This document shows positions 32,116 to 40,917 of a stretch of DNA of 64,000 bases, piece after piece. A model generated the notes under the pieces. The model searched no databases and had not been told where the DNA came from. It saw only the letters and a program-made list of their open reading frames with translations. Source of the stretch: Armatimonadota bacterium (lineage in GTDB: Bacteria > Sysuimicrobiota > Sysuimicrobiia > Sysuimicrobiales > Kaftiobacteriaceae); contig JAVHLZ010000003.1 in assembly GCA_031081675.1 (NCBI GenBank), forward strand, positions 1-64,000, read 5' to 3'. Numbering within the stretch: the first letter of the stretch is position 1; each line of letters starts with the position of its first letter. Made by a program: the position numbers and the translations under genes.

Positions 32116-34353
32116 ATGGCCCTGCAGATGCCCGAGTCCTCTCACCTGGTGCGCGCCGCCTCCGTGGCGGAGGTGGAAGCGTCCGGCCGCCTGGTGGTGC
32201 AGGTGGACGGCCACGCCATCGTCCTGTTCTCCCACCAGGGACGGATCTACGCCGTGGACAACCGCTGCCCCCACATGGGGTTTCCGCTGCACCGGGGGTC
32301 CCTGCACCAGGGCATTCTGACCTGCCACTGGCACCACGCCCGCTTCGACCTGGCCAGCGGCGGAACCTTCGATCCCTGGGCCGACGACGTGCGGGTGTTC
32401 CCGGTGGAGGTCCGCGACGGCGAGGTCTGGGTGGACCTGGCCCAGCGCACCGACCCCGCCGAGCACCACCGCCAGCGGCTGCGCGACGGTCTGGAACGCG
32501 CCATCCCTCTGGTGATCGCCAAGTCGGCGATCGCCCTGCTGGCCGCCGGCGAGGATCCGGCCGAACCGTTCCGGATCGGGCTGGAGTTCGGCGCCCGCTA
32601 CCGGCAGGCCGGGTGGGGGCAGGGGCTGACCATCCTCACCTGCCTGATGAACCTGCTCCCCTGCCTGGATCCCGACGACCGGCCCCGGGCGCTGTATCAC
32701 GGCCTGGCCGCCGTCGCCGCCGACTGCGCCGACTCCCCGCCGCGCTTTCCCCTGCGCCCCCTGCCGTCGGCGTCCGCGGACCCCGAGGCCCTGGCGCGGG
32801 TCCTGCGGAGGTTCGTGGAGGTCCGCGATGAGGAGGGCGTCGAGCGGTGCATCGTCTCGGCCGTCCGCGCGGGCGCCGACAACCGCCAGATGGCCGCGAT
32901 GCTGGGCGCGGCGGCCACCGACCACCGCTACCTGTCCCAGGGCCACGTGCTCGACTTCATCAACAAGGCGCTGGAGGCCCTGGAGCACGCCGGCTGGCAG
33001 GCGGCCGACCTGATCCTGGGCAGCCTGGCCGGGATCCTCGCCGGGGCCGACCGGATGGAAGAGTCGGGAGCCTGGCGGCACCCGGTCGACCTGGTGGAGA
33101 TCGTGGAGGCGGCCTGCGAGGCCCTGCCCGCCGCGCTGGAGGACGGCCGCACCCGGCGCGGTGCGTACGCCGGGACGGACGGCCTGCCGGCGGTCCTGCT
33201 GGGAGACGACCCGCAGGCGATCGCCGACGCGCTGCTGGACGCCCTGCGCGCCGGGTGCGGCGAGGTCACCCTGGCGCAGCAGGTGGCCCGCGCGGCGGCG
33301 CTGCGGATCGCGCACTTCCACACCAGCAACGAGTTCTCCGACTGGGACACCGCCCTGCACACGTTCAGCTTCGCCCACGCCGTCAGCCGGATGCTGGCGC
33401 GCGCTCCCACGGTGGAGCTGCTGCGAGGGGTCTTCGACGCGGCCATGAGCGTGTACCTGGACCGCTTCCTCAACGTCCCCCCGGCCCCGCTGCCCGAGCC
33501 CGGCGGCCCGGTCCCCGATCCCCACTCCCTGCTGGCCGACCTGGAGGCGCTTCTGGACCGCCAGCAACAGGTGCACGAGGCGGCGGCGGTGGTGACCCGC
33601 TACCTGCACTCCGGGGGCGAACGCCCGCGGCTGGTGGCCGCCCTGGGGCGGCTGTTGCTGCGCGAGGACCGCAACTTCCACGCCATTCAGATGGTGGAGG
33701 CCGCCGCCCGCCAGGCCGATCTGGCCCCCACAGACCAGCAGGCCGGCCCGTTCCTGCTGGCCGCCGCGCGCTACCTGGCCGCCCACGCTCCCACCATGCG
33801 CGCCCAGGAGCAGACCTACCAGATCGCCCTGCGGCTGCACCGGGGCGAGCGGCTGTACGTGGAGGCCGACCGCGTGGTGGCCACCGTCCTGGTGGCCGAC
33901 ATCGCGGGCTCCACCGAGCGGGCCGCTGCGCTGGGCGACCGCCGCTGGCGGGAGGTCCTGGACAGGTTCCACGCCATGGTCCGCCGGGAGGTCGCCCGTC
34001 ACCGGGGGACCGTGGTGGACCTGGCCGGCGACGGCGTGCTGGCCACCTTCGACGCGGCCGCCCGCGCCATCCGCAGCGCCCTGGCCCTCCGGGACGGCGC
34101 CCGACGGCTGGGCCTGGAGATCCGCACGGGGCTGCACACCGGCGAGGTGGAGGTCACCGGCAGCCGGGTCGCCGGGATCTGCGTGCACCTGACCGCGCGG
34201 GTGGCCGCCCTGGCCGCGCCCGGCGAGATCCTGGCGACGGGAACCGTGCGCGACCTGGTGACCGGCGCGGGGTTCCGGTTCGCCGACCGCGGCGAGCACG
34301 AGCTGCGGGGCGTGCCCGGCCGGTGGCGGGTGCTGGCCGTGCAGCCCTCGTAG
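32116..34353 (+). CDS. Rieske [2Fe-2S] - class III nucleotide cyclase fusion
   Basis: 745 residues in three parts. Residues 15-115 are a Rieske ferredoxin domain with CPHMGFPLHRG (Cys51, His53) and CHWHHARFD (Cys70, His73). Residues about 125-580 are a helical domain containing HRYLSQGHVLDFINKALEAL, a segment also seen in some actinobacterial Rieske proteins; I cannot name its function. Residues 590-745 are a class III cyclase domain with both metal Asp residues (Asp595 in VADIAGST, Asp639 in LAGDGVLATF) and Arg695 in HLTARVAAL. The usual purine-recognising Lys is Asp635 and the usual Asn is His691, so substrate (ATP or GTP) is uncertain. The protein could couple redox or oxygen state to a cyclic nucleotide. 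No membrane segment. Confidence 0.88.
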   Translation: MALQMPESSHLVRAASVAEVEASGRLVVQVDGHAIVLFSHQGRIYAVDNRCPHMGFPLHRGSLHQGILTCHWHHARFDLASGGTFDPWADDVRVFPVEVRDGEVWVDLAQRTDPAEHHRQRLRDGLERAIPLVIAKSAIALLAAGEDPAEPFRIGLEFGARYRQAGWGQGLTILTCLMNLLPCLDPDDRPRALYHGLAAVAADCADSPPRFPLRPLPSASADPEALARVLRRFVEVRDEEGVERCIVSAVRAGADNRQMAAMLGAAATDHRYLSQGHVLDFINKALEALEHAGWQAADLILGSLAGILAGADRMEESGAWRHPVDLVEIVEAACEALPAALEDGRTRRGAYAGTDGLPAVLLGDDPQAIADALLDALRAGCGEVTLAQQVARAAALRIAHFHTSNEFSDWDTALHTFSFAHAVSRMLARAPTVELLRGVFDAAMSVYLDRFLNVPPAPLPEPGGPVPDPHSLLADLEALLDRQQQVHEAAAVVTRYLHSGGERPRLVAALGRLLLREDRNFHAIQMVEAAARQADLAPTDQQAGPFLLAAARYLAAHAPTMRAQEQTYQIALRLHRGERLYVEADRVVATVLVADIAGSTERAAALGDRRWREVLDRFHAMVRREVARHRGTVVDLAGDGVLATFDAAARAIRSALALRDGARRLGLEIRTGLHTGEVEVTGSRVAGICVHLTARVAALAAPGEILATGTVRDLVTGAGFRFADRGEHELRGVPGRWRVLAVQPS

Positions 34354-34372
34354 GCCCCGCGCCGGATCCGGC

Positions 34373-35689
34373 CTACTCGTCCATCCCGCGGTCGCCGAAC
34401 GCCGGCACGCCGGGAGGGCCTGCGGGAAGCGGAAGCGCCGGGGTCACGGCGGTGGCGGCCTCCTCAGCGAACGGCGTATCGGGGTACAGCAGGGCGCGTT
34501 CCCGCAGTCGGGCAAACCGGGCCAGCCCCGGCTGCCAGCGGGCGATGATCTCCGCCGCGCTGCGGCCCCGCAGGAGATCGCGCCGCACCTGCGATGTGCC
34601 CCACACGCGGTCGAAAAGGTACTGGCCCCGGCGGGGGCGGCGGAAGGCCAGCTGGTCGCCGTGCAGGCGGCGGATCTCCACCAGGACGTGCACCGTGGTC
34701 TGCAGGGGCCGGAAGGCCGCCTGGTCGGTGACGTGCAGCTGCACCCCCGACCACAGGCGGCCGGTGCGGGGATGGGGGAGCGCGATGGGGGAGAAGCGCA
34801 CCCCGGGCAGGCCCAGCCCGTTCAGGCGCCGGGCCAGGACCGCCCCGTCCAGCCACGGCGCCAGGACCACCCGGAACCGGTCGTCGGTGCCCACGCCGTT
34901 CCAGAGGTTCGTTCCATCCACCGCCCCGGTGGCGGCGTAGTAGGAGGGGATGTCGGCGGACTGCACCCCCGGCGAGGGATTCACCCACGGCAGGCCGGTG
35001 TCCGCCCAGCGCATCCGCCGGCTCCACCCCTGCAGGGGGACGACCCGCAGGTCAGCGCCGATGCCGAACGCGCCGTTGTACAGGCGTGCCAGCTCGCCGA
35101 TGGTCATCCCGTGGACGTAGGGGATCGGGTACAACCCGATGAACGAGCGGAATGCCGGCTCCAGGACCGGACCGTCCACCACCACGCCGCCCATCGGGTT
35201 GGGGCGGTCCAGCACCACCACCGGCGTGCCCGACACCCGGGCGGCCTGCATCACCAGGGCCATGGTGGACGCGTAAGTGTACGGCCGCACCCCCACATCC
35301 TGCAGGTCCACGACCAGCACGTCCACCCGGGACAGCATGGCCCGGGAGGGCTGATAGCGGCGGCCGAAGAGGCTGAACACGGGCGCGCGGGACGGCAGCG
35401 GGAGGCGGCCCGTCCCCGACCCGTCGAAGCCGTGCTCGGGGGTGAACAGGGCCGTGACGCGCACACCCGGCAGGGCGGCCACGATCTGCGCCACGTGGCG
35501 CCCGTCGGAGGAGACGGCGGCGTGGTGGGTGACCAGGCCGACGCGCCGGCCGGCCAGCAGGCCCGCCACCGACGACAGCCCCTCCGAACCCGTCCGCACC
35601 GCCGGCCCGCGGGCGTCTGCCGGCGCCGGTCCGAGCGCCACCGCCACAAACCAGGCCACTGCGGGCAGGACCGCCGGTACGCGTCGCAT
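34373..35689 (-). CDS. namZ: DUF1343 exo-beta-N-acetylmuramidase (NamZ type)
   Basis: 438 residues with a Sec signal (AVLPAVAWFVAVALGPAPADA). Family motifs: GRRVGLVTHHAAVSSDGRH, LFTPEHGFDGS, VDVLVVDLQDVGVRPYTYAS and VVLDRPNPMGG. NamZ proteins remove MurNAc from the non-reducing end of peptidoglycan fragments. ATG 35689 is chosen because the signal peptide starts there; the frame extends to 35716 without a good site. It follows apgM by 72 bp on the same strand, at the end of a cell-wall/amino-acid gene set. Confidence 0.88.
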   Translation of the reverse strand: MRRVPAVLPAVAWFVAVALGPAPADARGPAVRTGSEGLSSVAGLLAGRRVGLVTHHAAVSSDGRHVAQIVAALPGVRVTALFTPEHGFDGSGTGRLPLPSRAPVFSLFGRRYQPSRAMLSRVDVLVVDLQDVGVRPYTYASTMALVMQAARVSGTPVVVLDRPNPMGGVVVDGPVLEPAFRSFIGLYPIPYVHGMTIGELARLYNGAFGIGADLRVVPLQGWSRRMRWADTGLPWVNPSPGVQSADIPSYYAATGAVDGTNLWNGVGTDDRFRVVLAPWLDGAVLARRLNGLGLPGVRFSPIALPHPRTGRLWSGVQLHVTDQAAFRPLQTTVHVLVEIRRLHGDQLAFRRPRRGQYLFDRVWGTSQVRRDLLRGRSAAEIIARWQPGLARFARLRERALLYPDTPFAEEAATAVTPALPLPAGPPGVPAFGDRGMDE

Positions 35690-35761
35690 CACCGACGGTC
35701 CTGCCCGAAACGGCACAGGAGTAGTCCCGCCGATCCGGATGCACCCCGGGCGAAGAGAAGA

Positions 35762-37039
35762 TTAGGGCGTCAGCAGGCTTGCCAGCAGCGGCAGGATCTC
35801 CACCCCCCGCCGGGCGCCCAGGGCGCCCCGGGCAGCCTCCCGCTCGGAGAAGGCGCGGGTGCCGTCGGCGCTCACCCCGCCTCCCGACACCAGCAACGGC
35901 ACCGGGTCGTCCGAGTGGGCCCGCAGGCTGCAGGGCGTCGCATGGTCGGCGGTGACGGCGACGACGGTCTCGTCCCGGTTCAGGCGAGGCAGCAGGTCCC
36001 CGAAAAACGCCCGGTCGATCAGCGCGATCACGTCCCGCTTGGCCGCGCAGTCGCCATCGTGCCCGGGTTCGTCGGGCCCTTTCAGGTGCAGGTACAGCCC
36101 GCCGTGACGCGGCAGCTCCTCGGCCGCCCGGCGGGCCCACTGGCGGTAGGCCCGCTCCCGGTCTCCGGCGCTGGGAGGAACCTCCACCACGGCCATGCCC
36201 AGCAGGCGGGCGATGCCTCTCTCCACAGGCATCTCCACGAAACACCCCAGTGAGAGGCCGAAGCGCTCGGCCAGAGACGGCACCGCGGGCAGGTGGTCGC
36301 CGGCATCCCGCAGCAGGATCGCGTTGGCCGGCGGCTGGCCCCGGCGCCGCCGGCGCTCGTTGACGGGGTGGGCGTCCAGAACCTCCCGGGACTTGCGGGT
36401 GAATTCGTTCACCAGTTCCGCGGTGGTCCACGCCTCGGGGCTGTCGTCCAGGGGGCGGCACTCCTCCACCGTCGTCCCGGCCACCGCCCGGGCCACGCCC
36501 AGCCCTTCCACCCGCCCGTAGGCGGGGTCGGTGTTGGAGATCTTTGCCGACAGCCGGCCCTCCCTGGGCCGCAGGACCACGGCGCACCGGTAGGCGACCG
36601 TGGCCGCCACCTCCACCTCGGCGGGCGCCGCCGTCAGCCGGACCTCCCGGCTGACGGCCTCGGCCAGGGCCGCGGCTTCCTCCGTCTGCAGCGACCGGCC
36701 GACGCGGCGGTCCAGGATGGTCCACCCCGCGTCCACGGTGGCGAAGTTGCCGCGCAGGGCCACGTCGCCGTCGCGGAACGCCAGCCCCGCGCCCAGCGCC
36801 TCCAGCGGGCCCCGGCCGGTGTGGTAGCGCAGCGGGTCGTAGCCCAGGATGGCCATCACCGCCACATCCGACTCGGGGGCGATCCCCTCTCCCACGGTCG
36901 TCACGATCCCCTGCTGGCCCCGCGCCGCCAGGTCGTCCAGGTGGGGCGTGGGGGCCGCTTCCAGGGGCGTGCGGCCCTGCAGGTCCGCCACCGGCCGGTC
37001 GGCCAGGCCGTCCAACACCACGTACAGCAGGCGCTTCAT
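35762..37039 (-). CDS. apgM: Cofactor-independent phosphoglycerate mutase, archaeal type
   Basis: 425 residues of the ApgM branch of the alkaline phosphatase superfamily. It starts KRLLYVVLDGLADRPV with the metal Asp. Further sites are ESDVAVMAILGYDP, LHLKGPDEPGHDGD with its Lys-Gly-Asp motif, and VAVTADHATPCSL. It interconverts 3- and 2-phosphoglycerate. ATG 37039 overlaps the dapF stop (ATGA). Confidence 0.92.
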   Translation of the reverse strand: MKRLLYVVLDGLADRPVADLQGRTPLEAAPTPHLDDLAARGQQGIVTTVGEGIAPESDVAVMAILGYDPLRYHTGRGPLEALGAGLAFRDGDVALRGNFATVDAGWTILDRRVGRSLQTEEAAALAEAVSREVRLTAAPAEVEVAATVAYRCAVVLRPREGRLSAKISNTDPAYGRVEGLGVARAVAGTTVEECRPLDDSPEAWTTAELVNEFTRKSREVLDAHPVNERRRRRGQPPANAILLRDAGDHLPAVPSLAERFGLSLGCFVEMPVERGIARLLGMAVVEVPPSAGDRERAYRQWARRAAEELPRHGGLYLHLKGPDEPGHDGDCAAKRDVIALIDRAFFGDLLPRLNRDETVVAVTADHATPCSLRAHSDDPVPLLVSGGGVSADGTRAFSEREAARGALGARRGVEILPLLASLLTP

Positions 37040-37935
37040 GGCCGCTCTCCCCGCCGCCCGCCTGCACCACCGGGCGATCCCACGCGGGCCACCAGAGAGG
37101 ACGACAGGGTGCCCGTGCAGATCTCCTCGGCCGGTCCCGTCAGGCGCAGGTCCCACTCCTCCGACACGGCCACCTGCAGGTCGCCTCCGGGCATACTCAC
37201 CGTGACCTGCCGGCCGACCACGCCCTTGCGCACCGCCGCCGCGGCCACGGCGCAGGCGCTGCTGCCCGACGCCAGGGTCTCTCCCGCCCCGCGCTCCCAG
37301 ATCAGGGCCGCCACGCGGGCGGGGGAGAGCACCCGCGCCAGCTGCACGTTGGTCCGGCGGGGAAACAGCGGGTGGCGCTCCAGCCGCGGTCCCACCCGGC
37401 GCAGGTCTTCCGGCCGCAGGTCGTCGGTGAAGACCACGCAGTGGGGGTTGCCCACCGAGACCGCCGTGATCCGCAGGCGCTCCCCGTCCACCTCCACCTC
37501 CTCGTCCACCACGTCCCGGGGCCGACCCGCGGCGGGGATCATGTCGCTGCGAAACGTCGCCCGGCCCATGTCCACGGTGATGCTCTCCACCGCTCCGCCC
37601 CGCACCTCCAGACTCGCCTCCACCACGCCGCCGGCGGTCTCGATGCGGAACCGGGTCTGCCGCGTCAGGCCGTGATCGTACAGGTAGCGGGCCAGGATGC
37701 GCAGGCCGTTGCCGCTCTTTTCCGCCTCGCTGCCGTCGGGATTGTAGATGCGCACGCCGAAGTCGGCGCGGGAAGACGGCACCAGCGCCAGAATCCCGTC
37801 CGAGCCCACCCCGCGGTGGCGGTCGCAGATCAGCCGGATCGCATCTTCGGTCAGCGGAAACGACAGGGCGCGGGGATCCACGATGATGTAGTCGTTGCCC
37901 AGGGCGTGGGACTTGACGAACCGGTCGCGTTCCAT
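37036..37935 (-). CDS. dapF: Diaminopimelate epimerase homologue with both catalytic Cys replaced
   Basis: 299 residues with the two-domain DapF fold: KSHALGNDYIIVDPRALSF, GSEAEKSGNGLRILARYL and WERGAGETLASGSSACAV. In canonical DapF the two halves carry CGNG and ACGSGACA; here these are SGNG and ASGSSACA, so both catalytic cysteines (73 and 217 in E. coli) are Ser. The fold and ligand residues (GNDYIIVD, ERGAGET) remain. It may be a lineage variant still making meso-DAP, or an epimerase for another amino acid. The surrounding ddl and namZ genes favour a wall role. It overlaps apgM by 4 bases. Confidence 0.85.
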   Translation of the reverse strand: MERDRFVKSHALGNDYIIVDPRALSFPLTEDAIRLICDRHRGVGSDGILALVPSSRADFGVRIYNPDGSEAEKSGNGLRILARYLYDHGLTRQTRFRIETAGGVVEASLEVRGGAVESITVDMGRATFRSDMIPAAGRPRDVVDEEVEVDGERLRITAVSVGNPHCVVFTDDLRPEDLRRVGPRLERHPLFPRRTNVQLARVLSPARVAALIWERGAGETLASGSSACAVAAAAVRKGVVGRQVTVSMPGGDLQVAVSEEWDLRLTGPAEEICTGTLSSSLVARVGSPGGAGGRRGERP

Positions 37936-38028
37936 CGCTCCGCAGGGTGTTTCGGTGGGCGCCGCAGCGCCCCCTGCGGCGCGGCCCGACGGACGGCTGC
38001 CCGCCCGGCCACCCCGCTGCGCCGGTCC

Positions 38029-39126
38029 TCAGGCCGGTTCCCGGCCCCGGGGTCCGGACCTCCGGGCCCGCCGGAGGGCGCAGCGGATGATGCGGTCCAC
38101 CAGGGAAGGGAACGCGATCCCGGCGGCCCGGGCGGCATCGGGCAGCAGGCTGGTGGGCGTGAGGCCGGGGATGGTGTTGACCTCCAGCACCACCGCGTCC
38201 TCCCCGCGGGCGATCATGTCCACCCGCGACATCCCCTCGCACCCCAGCGCCTGATGGGCCCGCACCGCCGCCTCCTGCGCCCGGCGGGCCACCGCCTCGG
38301 GGACGCGGGCCGGGATGACGTGGTCGCTGCCGCCCGGCGCGTACTTGGCGCGGTAGGTATAGAACTCGTCGTGGGGGACGATCTCGATCACCGGCAGCGG
38401 CACCGGCCGCCCCGTCTCCGGGTCGTCGAGAATGCCCACGGTGATCTCGGTGCCCGCCACGTACTCTTCGATCAGAACCACCGGACCGTAGCCGAAGGCC
38501 AGGTCCACCGCGCGGTCGAGATCCGCCGGGCGGCGGACCAGGGAGACGCCGATGGTGCTGCCCTGGGCGTTGGGCTTGACCACGCAGGGATAGCCCAGGC
38601 TGTCGCCCACCAGGCGGCGGACGCGGGCGCGGTCGCGCCAGTCGTCCTCCCGAACGCTCAGGTACCGGGGGACAGGGATGCCCTGGCGCTCGAACAGCTG
38701 GCGGCTGCGCCACTTGTCCATCCCCAGGGCGCTGGCCAGCACCCCGGAGCCGGTATACGGGATCCCCAGCAGTTCCAGCAGGCCCTGTACCGTGCCGTCC
38801 TCGCCGTAGGGGCCGTGCAGGGCGATGAATGCCACATCCACCCGGCGGGACAGCAGGGCGCGCTCGATTCCGGGGTCGGGGGCCCGGGGACTGAGGTCGG
38901 GGATCCGGGATCCCGCATCCGGCGTCGGGGCGTCCGCGCCCGGCTCCCGCGTCCCCGCGTTCCCGTCCCCCCGGACCACCCACCGCCCCGACGCCGTGAT
39001 CTCCACCGGCACGACGTCGTAGCGCGCGGGGTCCAGGGCCCGGATGACCTCCCGCCCGGTTGCCAGGGACACTTCCCGCTCCGCCGACGGCCCGCCCATC
39101 AGGACTGCCACCGTCAGGCGGCTCAC
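38029..39126 (-). CDS. ddl: D-alanine-D-alanine ligase
   Basis: 365 residues with the three ATP-grasp domains: LMGGPSAEREVSLATG, FIALHGPYGEDGTVQGLLEL, and VLEVNTIPGLTPTSLLPDAA. It ligates D-Ala for peptidoglycan. It carries a 35-residue low-complexity insertion (about 58-92) rich in Gly, Pro and Asp, encoded by GATCC-rich sequence near 38880-38960 that resembles intergenic GATCCGGGATC repeats elsewhere. GTG 39126 overlaps the GntR gene stop (GTGA), so it is cotranscribed with the regulator. Confidence 0.9.
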   Translation of the reverse strand: MSRLTVAVLMGGPSAEREVSLATGREVIRALDPARYDVVPVEITASGRWVVRGDGNAGTREPGADAPTPDAGSRIPDLSPRAPDPGIERALLSRRVDVAFIALHGPYGEDGTVQGLLELLGIPYTGSGVLASALGMDKWRSRQLFERQGIPVPRYLSVREDDWRDRARVRRLVGDSLGYPCVVKPNAQGSTIGVSLVRRPADLDRAVDLAFGYGPVVLIEEYVAGTEITVGILDDPETGRPVPLPVIEIVPHDEFYTYRAKYAPGGSDHVIPARVPEAVARRAQEAAVRAHQALGCEGMSRVDMIARGEDAVVLEVNTIPGLTPTSLLPDAARAAGIAFPSLVDRIIRCALRRARRSGPRGREPA

Positions 39127-40097
39127 GACCGTCCCTCCCTTCCCCGCCGCGGCCGCCAGGCCCGGATGCGCTCTTCCAGCAGGGCCAGGGCGCCGTCTCC
39201 AAGCACGCTGCCGAACGGGATCACGCGGGCGCGGGGCGGCAGGCGTCCCGCCAGCCTCTCCAGCACTTTGGGCGACGCCACCACCACGTCGGCTCCCCGC
39301 AGGGCGCGATCCAGGCGGTCCGGGTGCTGCAGGGTCGCCGTCCGCAACCGCAGGGAGCGGATGCCCACGGCGCGGATGGAGCGCTCCTTGCTGCGCACGC
39401 CCTCCTCGGTGGCGCAGACCAGGGCGACGGTGGACCGCTGCGGGAGGGACGCCACCGCCTCCAGGGCGGAGATCTCCGGCATCGCCAGCAGCCCCACCAC
39501 CTCGTGGCGGGGCAGAAGCCGGCGGACCTCTTCCGCGTGGAACATGGTGGTGGCCACGAGGTCCACCGACCCCGCCGCTCCCGGAAGGTCGGCGAGGAGC
39601 AGCAGCGCCAGGGGCCGGCGCAGCCGCTCTGCCAGCTGGCGGCCGAAGTAGGCCAGGTCGGTGGGATTGCACTCCACAAAGGCCACCCGCGGGCGGAGGG
39701 GGCGGCGGCGCAGCGCCGCCCGTTCGGCCACCAGGGTGTGCAGGGCCGCCTCGTCCACCCCCCGGGCGGCCGCCTCGTCCAGCAGCCGGTCCACCAGAGG
39801 GGCCAGCGAGGCGGCGTCGGGGACGGCCCCGGTGGTGACGAACGTGCCGCGCCCCGGGGTGGTCAGCAGGTAGCCGGCCCGCTCCAGGGCGGCGTAGACC
39901 TTGGCGACGGTGTTGCGGTTGACCCGCAGGAATCCCGCCAGGGCGCGCACCGGAGGCAGCCTCTGGCCGGCCTGAAGCCGGCCCGAGCGGATCTGGGCCA
40001 CCAGCTGCTCGGCCAGCTGCGCGGCGATGGGCAGCGGGCCGCTCCGGTGCACCCGCAGGACCGGAGGCTCACTTGTCCTATCTACGGTAGGACACAC
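39123..40097 (-). CDS. GntR-family regulator
   Basis: 324 residues. The N-terminal winged helix is clear: SGRLQAGQRLPPVRALAGFL followed by RVNRNTVAKVYAALERAGYL. The C-terminal 220 residues resemble no effector domain I can name and lack the PLP Lys of MocR types. GTG 40097 starts only a base or two after the predicted transcription start, giving a nearly leaderless message; GTG 40052 is an alternative. A 21-bp operator-like palindrome overlaps the first codons. It is coupled to ddl, so it likely controls itself and the ddl-dapF-apgM genes. Confidence 0.85.
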   Translation of the reverse strand: MCPTVDRTSEPPVLRVHRSGPLPIAAQLAEQLVAQIRSGRLQAGQRLPPVRALAGFLRVNRNTVAKVYAALERAGYLLTTPGRGTFVTTGAVPDAASLAPLVDRLLDEAAARGVDEAALHTLVAERAALRRRPLRPRVAFVECNPTDLAYFGRQLAERLRRPLALLLLADLPGAAGSVDLVATTMFHAEEVRRLLPRHEVVGLLAMPEISALEAVASLPQRSTVALVCATEEGVRSKERSIRAVGIRSLRLRTATLQHPDRLDRALRGADVVVASPKVLERLAGRLPPRARVIPFGSVLGDGALALLEERIRAWRPRRGREGRS

Positions 40098-40134
40098 TGT
40101 GACAAATTCTATGCCCGCAGACCGGGGCGGTCAA
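40074..40134 (-). promoter_or_regulatory. Promoter and operator of the GntR-ddl operon
   Basis: TTGACC (40129-40134) and TAGAAT (40106-40111) are 17 bp apart, giving a start near 40099. Just downstream, 40074-40094 is the inverted repeat TGTCCTACC-GTA-GATAGGACA (8 of 9 arm bases pair). Its place over the start region suits autorepression by the GntR protein. Confidence 0.7.
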
Positions 40135-40182
40135 GGCATCCCGGTGGACGCGGCGGGCGGAAGGGGCTATAGATGAAGAGGC

Positions 40183-40908
40183 GTGATTCGCGGGGTGATC
40201 TTCGACCTGGGCGGAACCCTGGCGGTCGGCGACCCTCTGCCCGCGGAGGAGCTGGACCGGGCCAATGCCGCCGCGCTGCGGGCATGGCTCGTTGAGCAGG
40301 GCTACGATGTCCCTCCCACCTTCATCGACGCCGTGGTCGCCGAGCGCCAGGCCGCCTTCGCCTCCCGCCAGGGGACCCGCGAGGTCACCGCCGCGCAGGC
40401 GCTGGCGAGCGCGCTGCGCCGCTACGGGCTGCCGGACGACCCCGACACCCTGGCCCGGGCGGAGGCGGCGTTCTTCGAGCCCGAGCTGGCGAGGATGACC
40501 CCGGTGCCCGGCGCCGTGGAAGTCCTGGAGGCCCTGCGCCGCCGCGGGCTGCGTCTGGGCTTGCTGTCCAACGCCTCCTCCCACCTGTTCGTGGTGGAGT
40601 GCTGCCGTCGGCTGGGGCTGGCCCCGTACCTGGACCCCATCGTCTCCTCCGCCCAGGTGGGGTGGGCCAAACCCGATCCGCGGCCGTTCGAGGTGATCCT
40701 CTCCGCCTGGGCTCTGGCGGCGTCGGAGGTGGTGATGGTGGGCGACACCCTCCAGGCGGACGTGGCCGGCGCCCGGGCGGTGGGGATGCGCGCCATCTGG
40801 CTGCGGCCCGGCCCGCCTCCCCCCGAGCCCGCCGATCCCCCTCCCGACGGCATGGCCGGCGACCTGCGGGAGGTGATCGCCCTGGTCGAGGCCTGGTCCA
40901 GGCGTTGA
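40183..40908 (+). CDS. HAD family hydrolase
   Basis: 241 residues with the HAD motifs: motif I GVIFDLGGTLAVG, motif II LGLLSNASSH, motif III Lys in VGWAKPDPRPFEV and motif IV VMVGDTLQADVAGA. The second Asp of motif I (DxD) is Gly here, a variant seen in some family members; the nucleophile Asp is kept. A phosphatase acting on a small metabolite is likely, but the substrate cannot be deduced. It is divergent from the GntR operon. Confidence 0.87.
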   Translation: MIRGVIFDLGGTLAVGDPLPAEELDRANAAALRAWLVEQGYDVPPTFIDAVVAERQAAFASRQGTREVTAAQALASALRRYGLPDDPDTLARAEAAFFEPELARMTPVPGAVEVLEALRRRGLRLGLLSNASSHLFVVECCRRLGLAPYLDPIVSSAQVGWAKPDPRPFEVILSAWALAASEVVMVGDTLQADVAGARAVGMRAIWLRPGPPPPEPADPPPDGMAGDLREVIALVEAWSRR

Positions 40909-40917
40909 GGCGTCCCC

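Noticed and set aside
35762-39202. A 1146-codon open frame on the minus strand
   Set aside because: Only the 3' part is apgM. The upstream part is an out-of-frame shadow of dapF and ddl.
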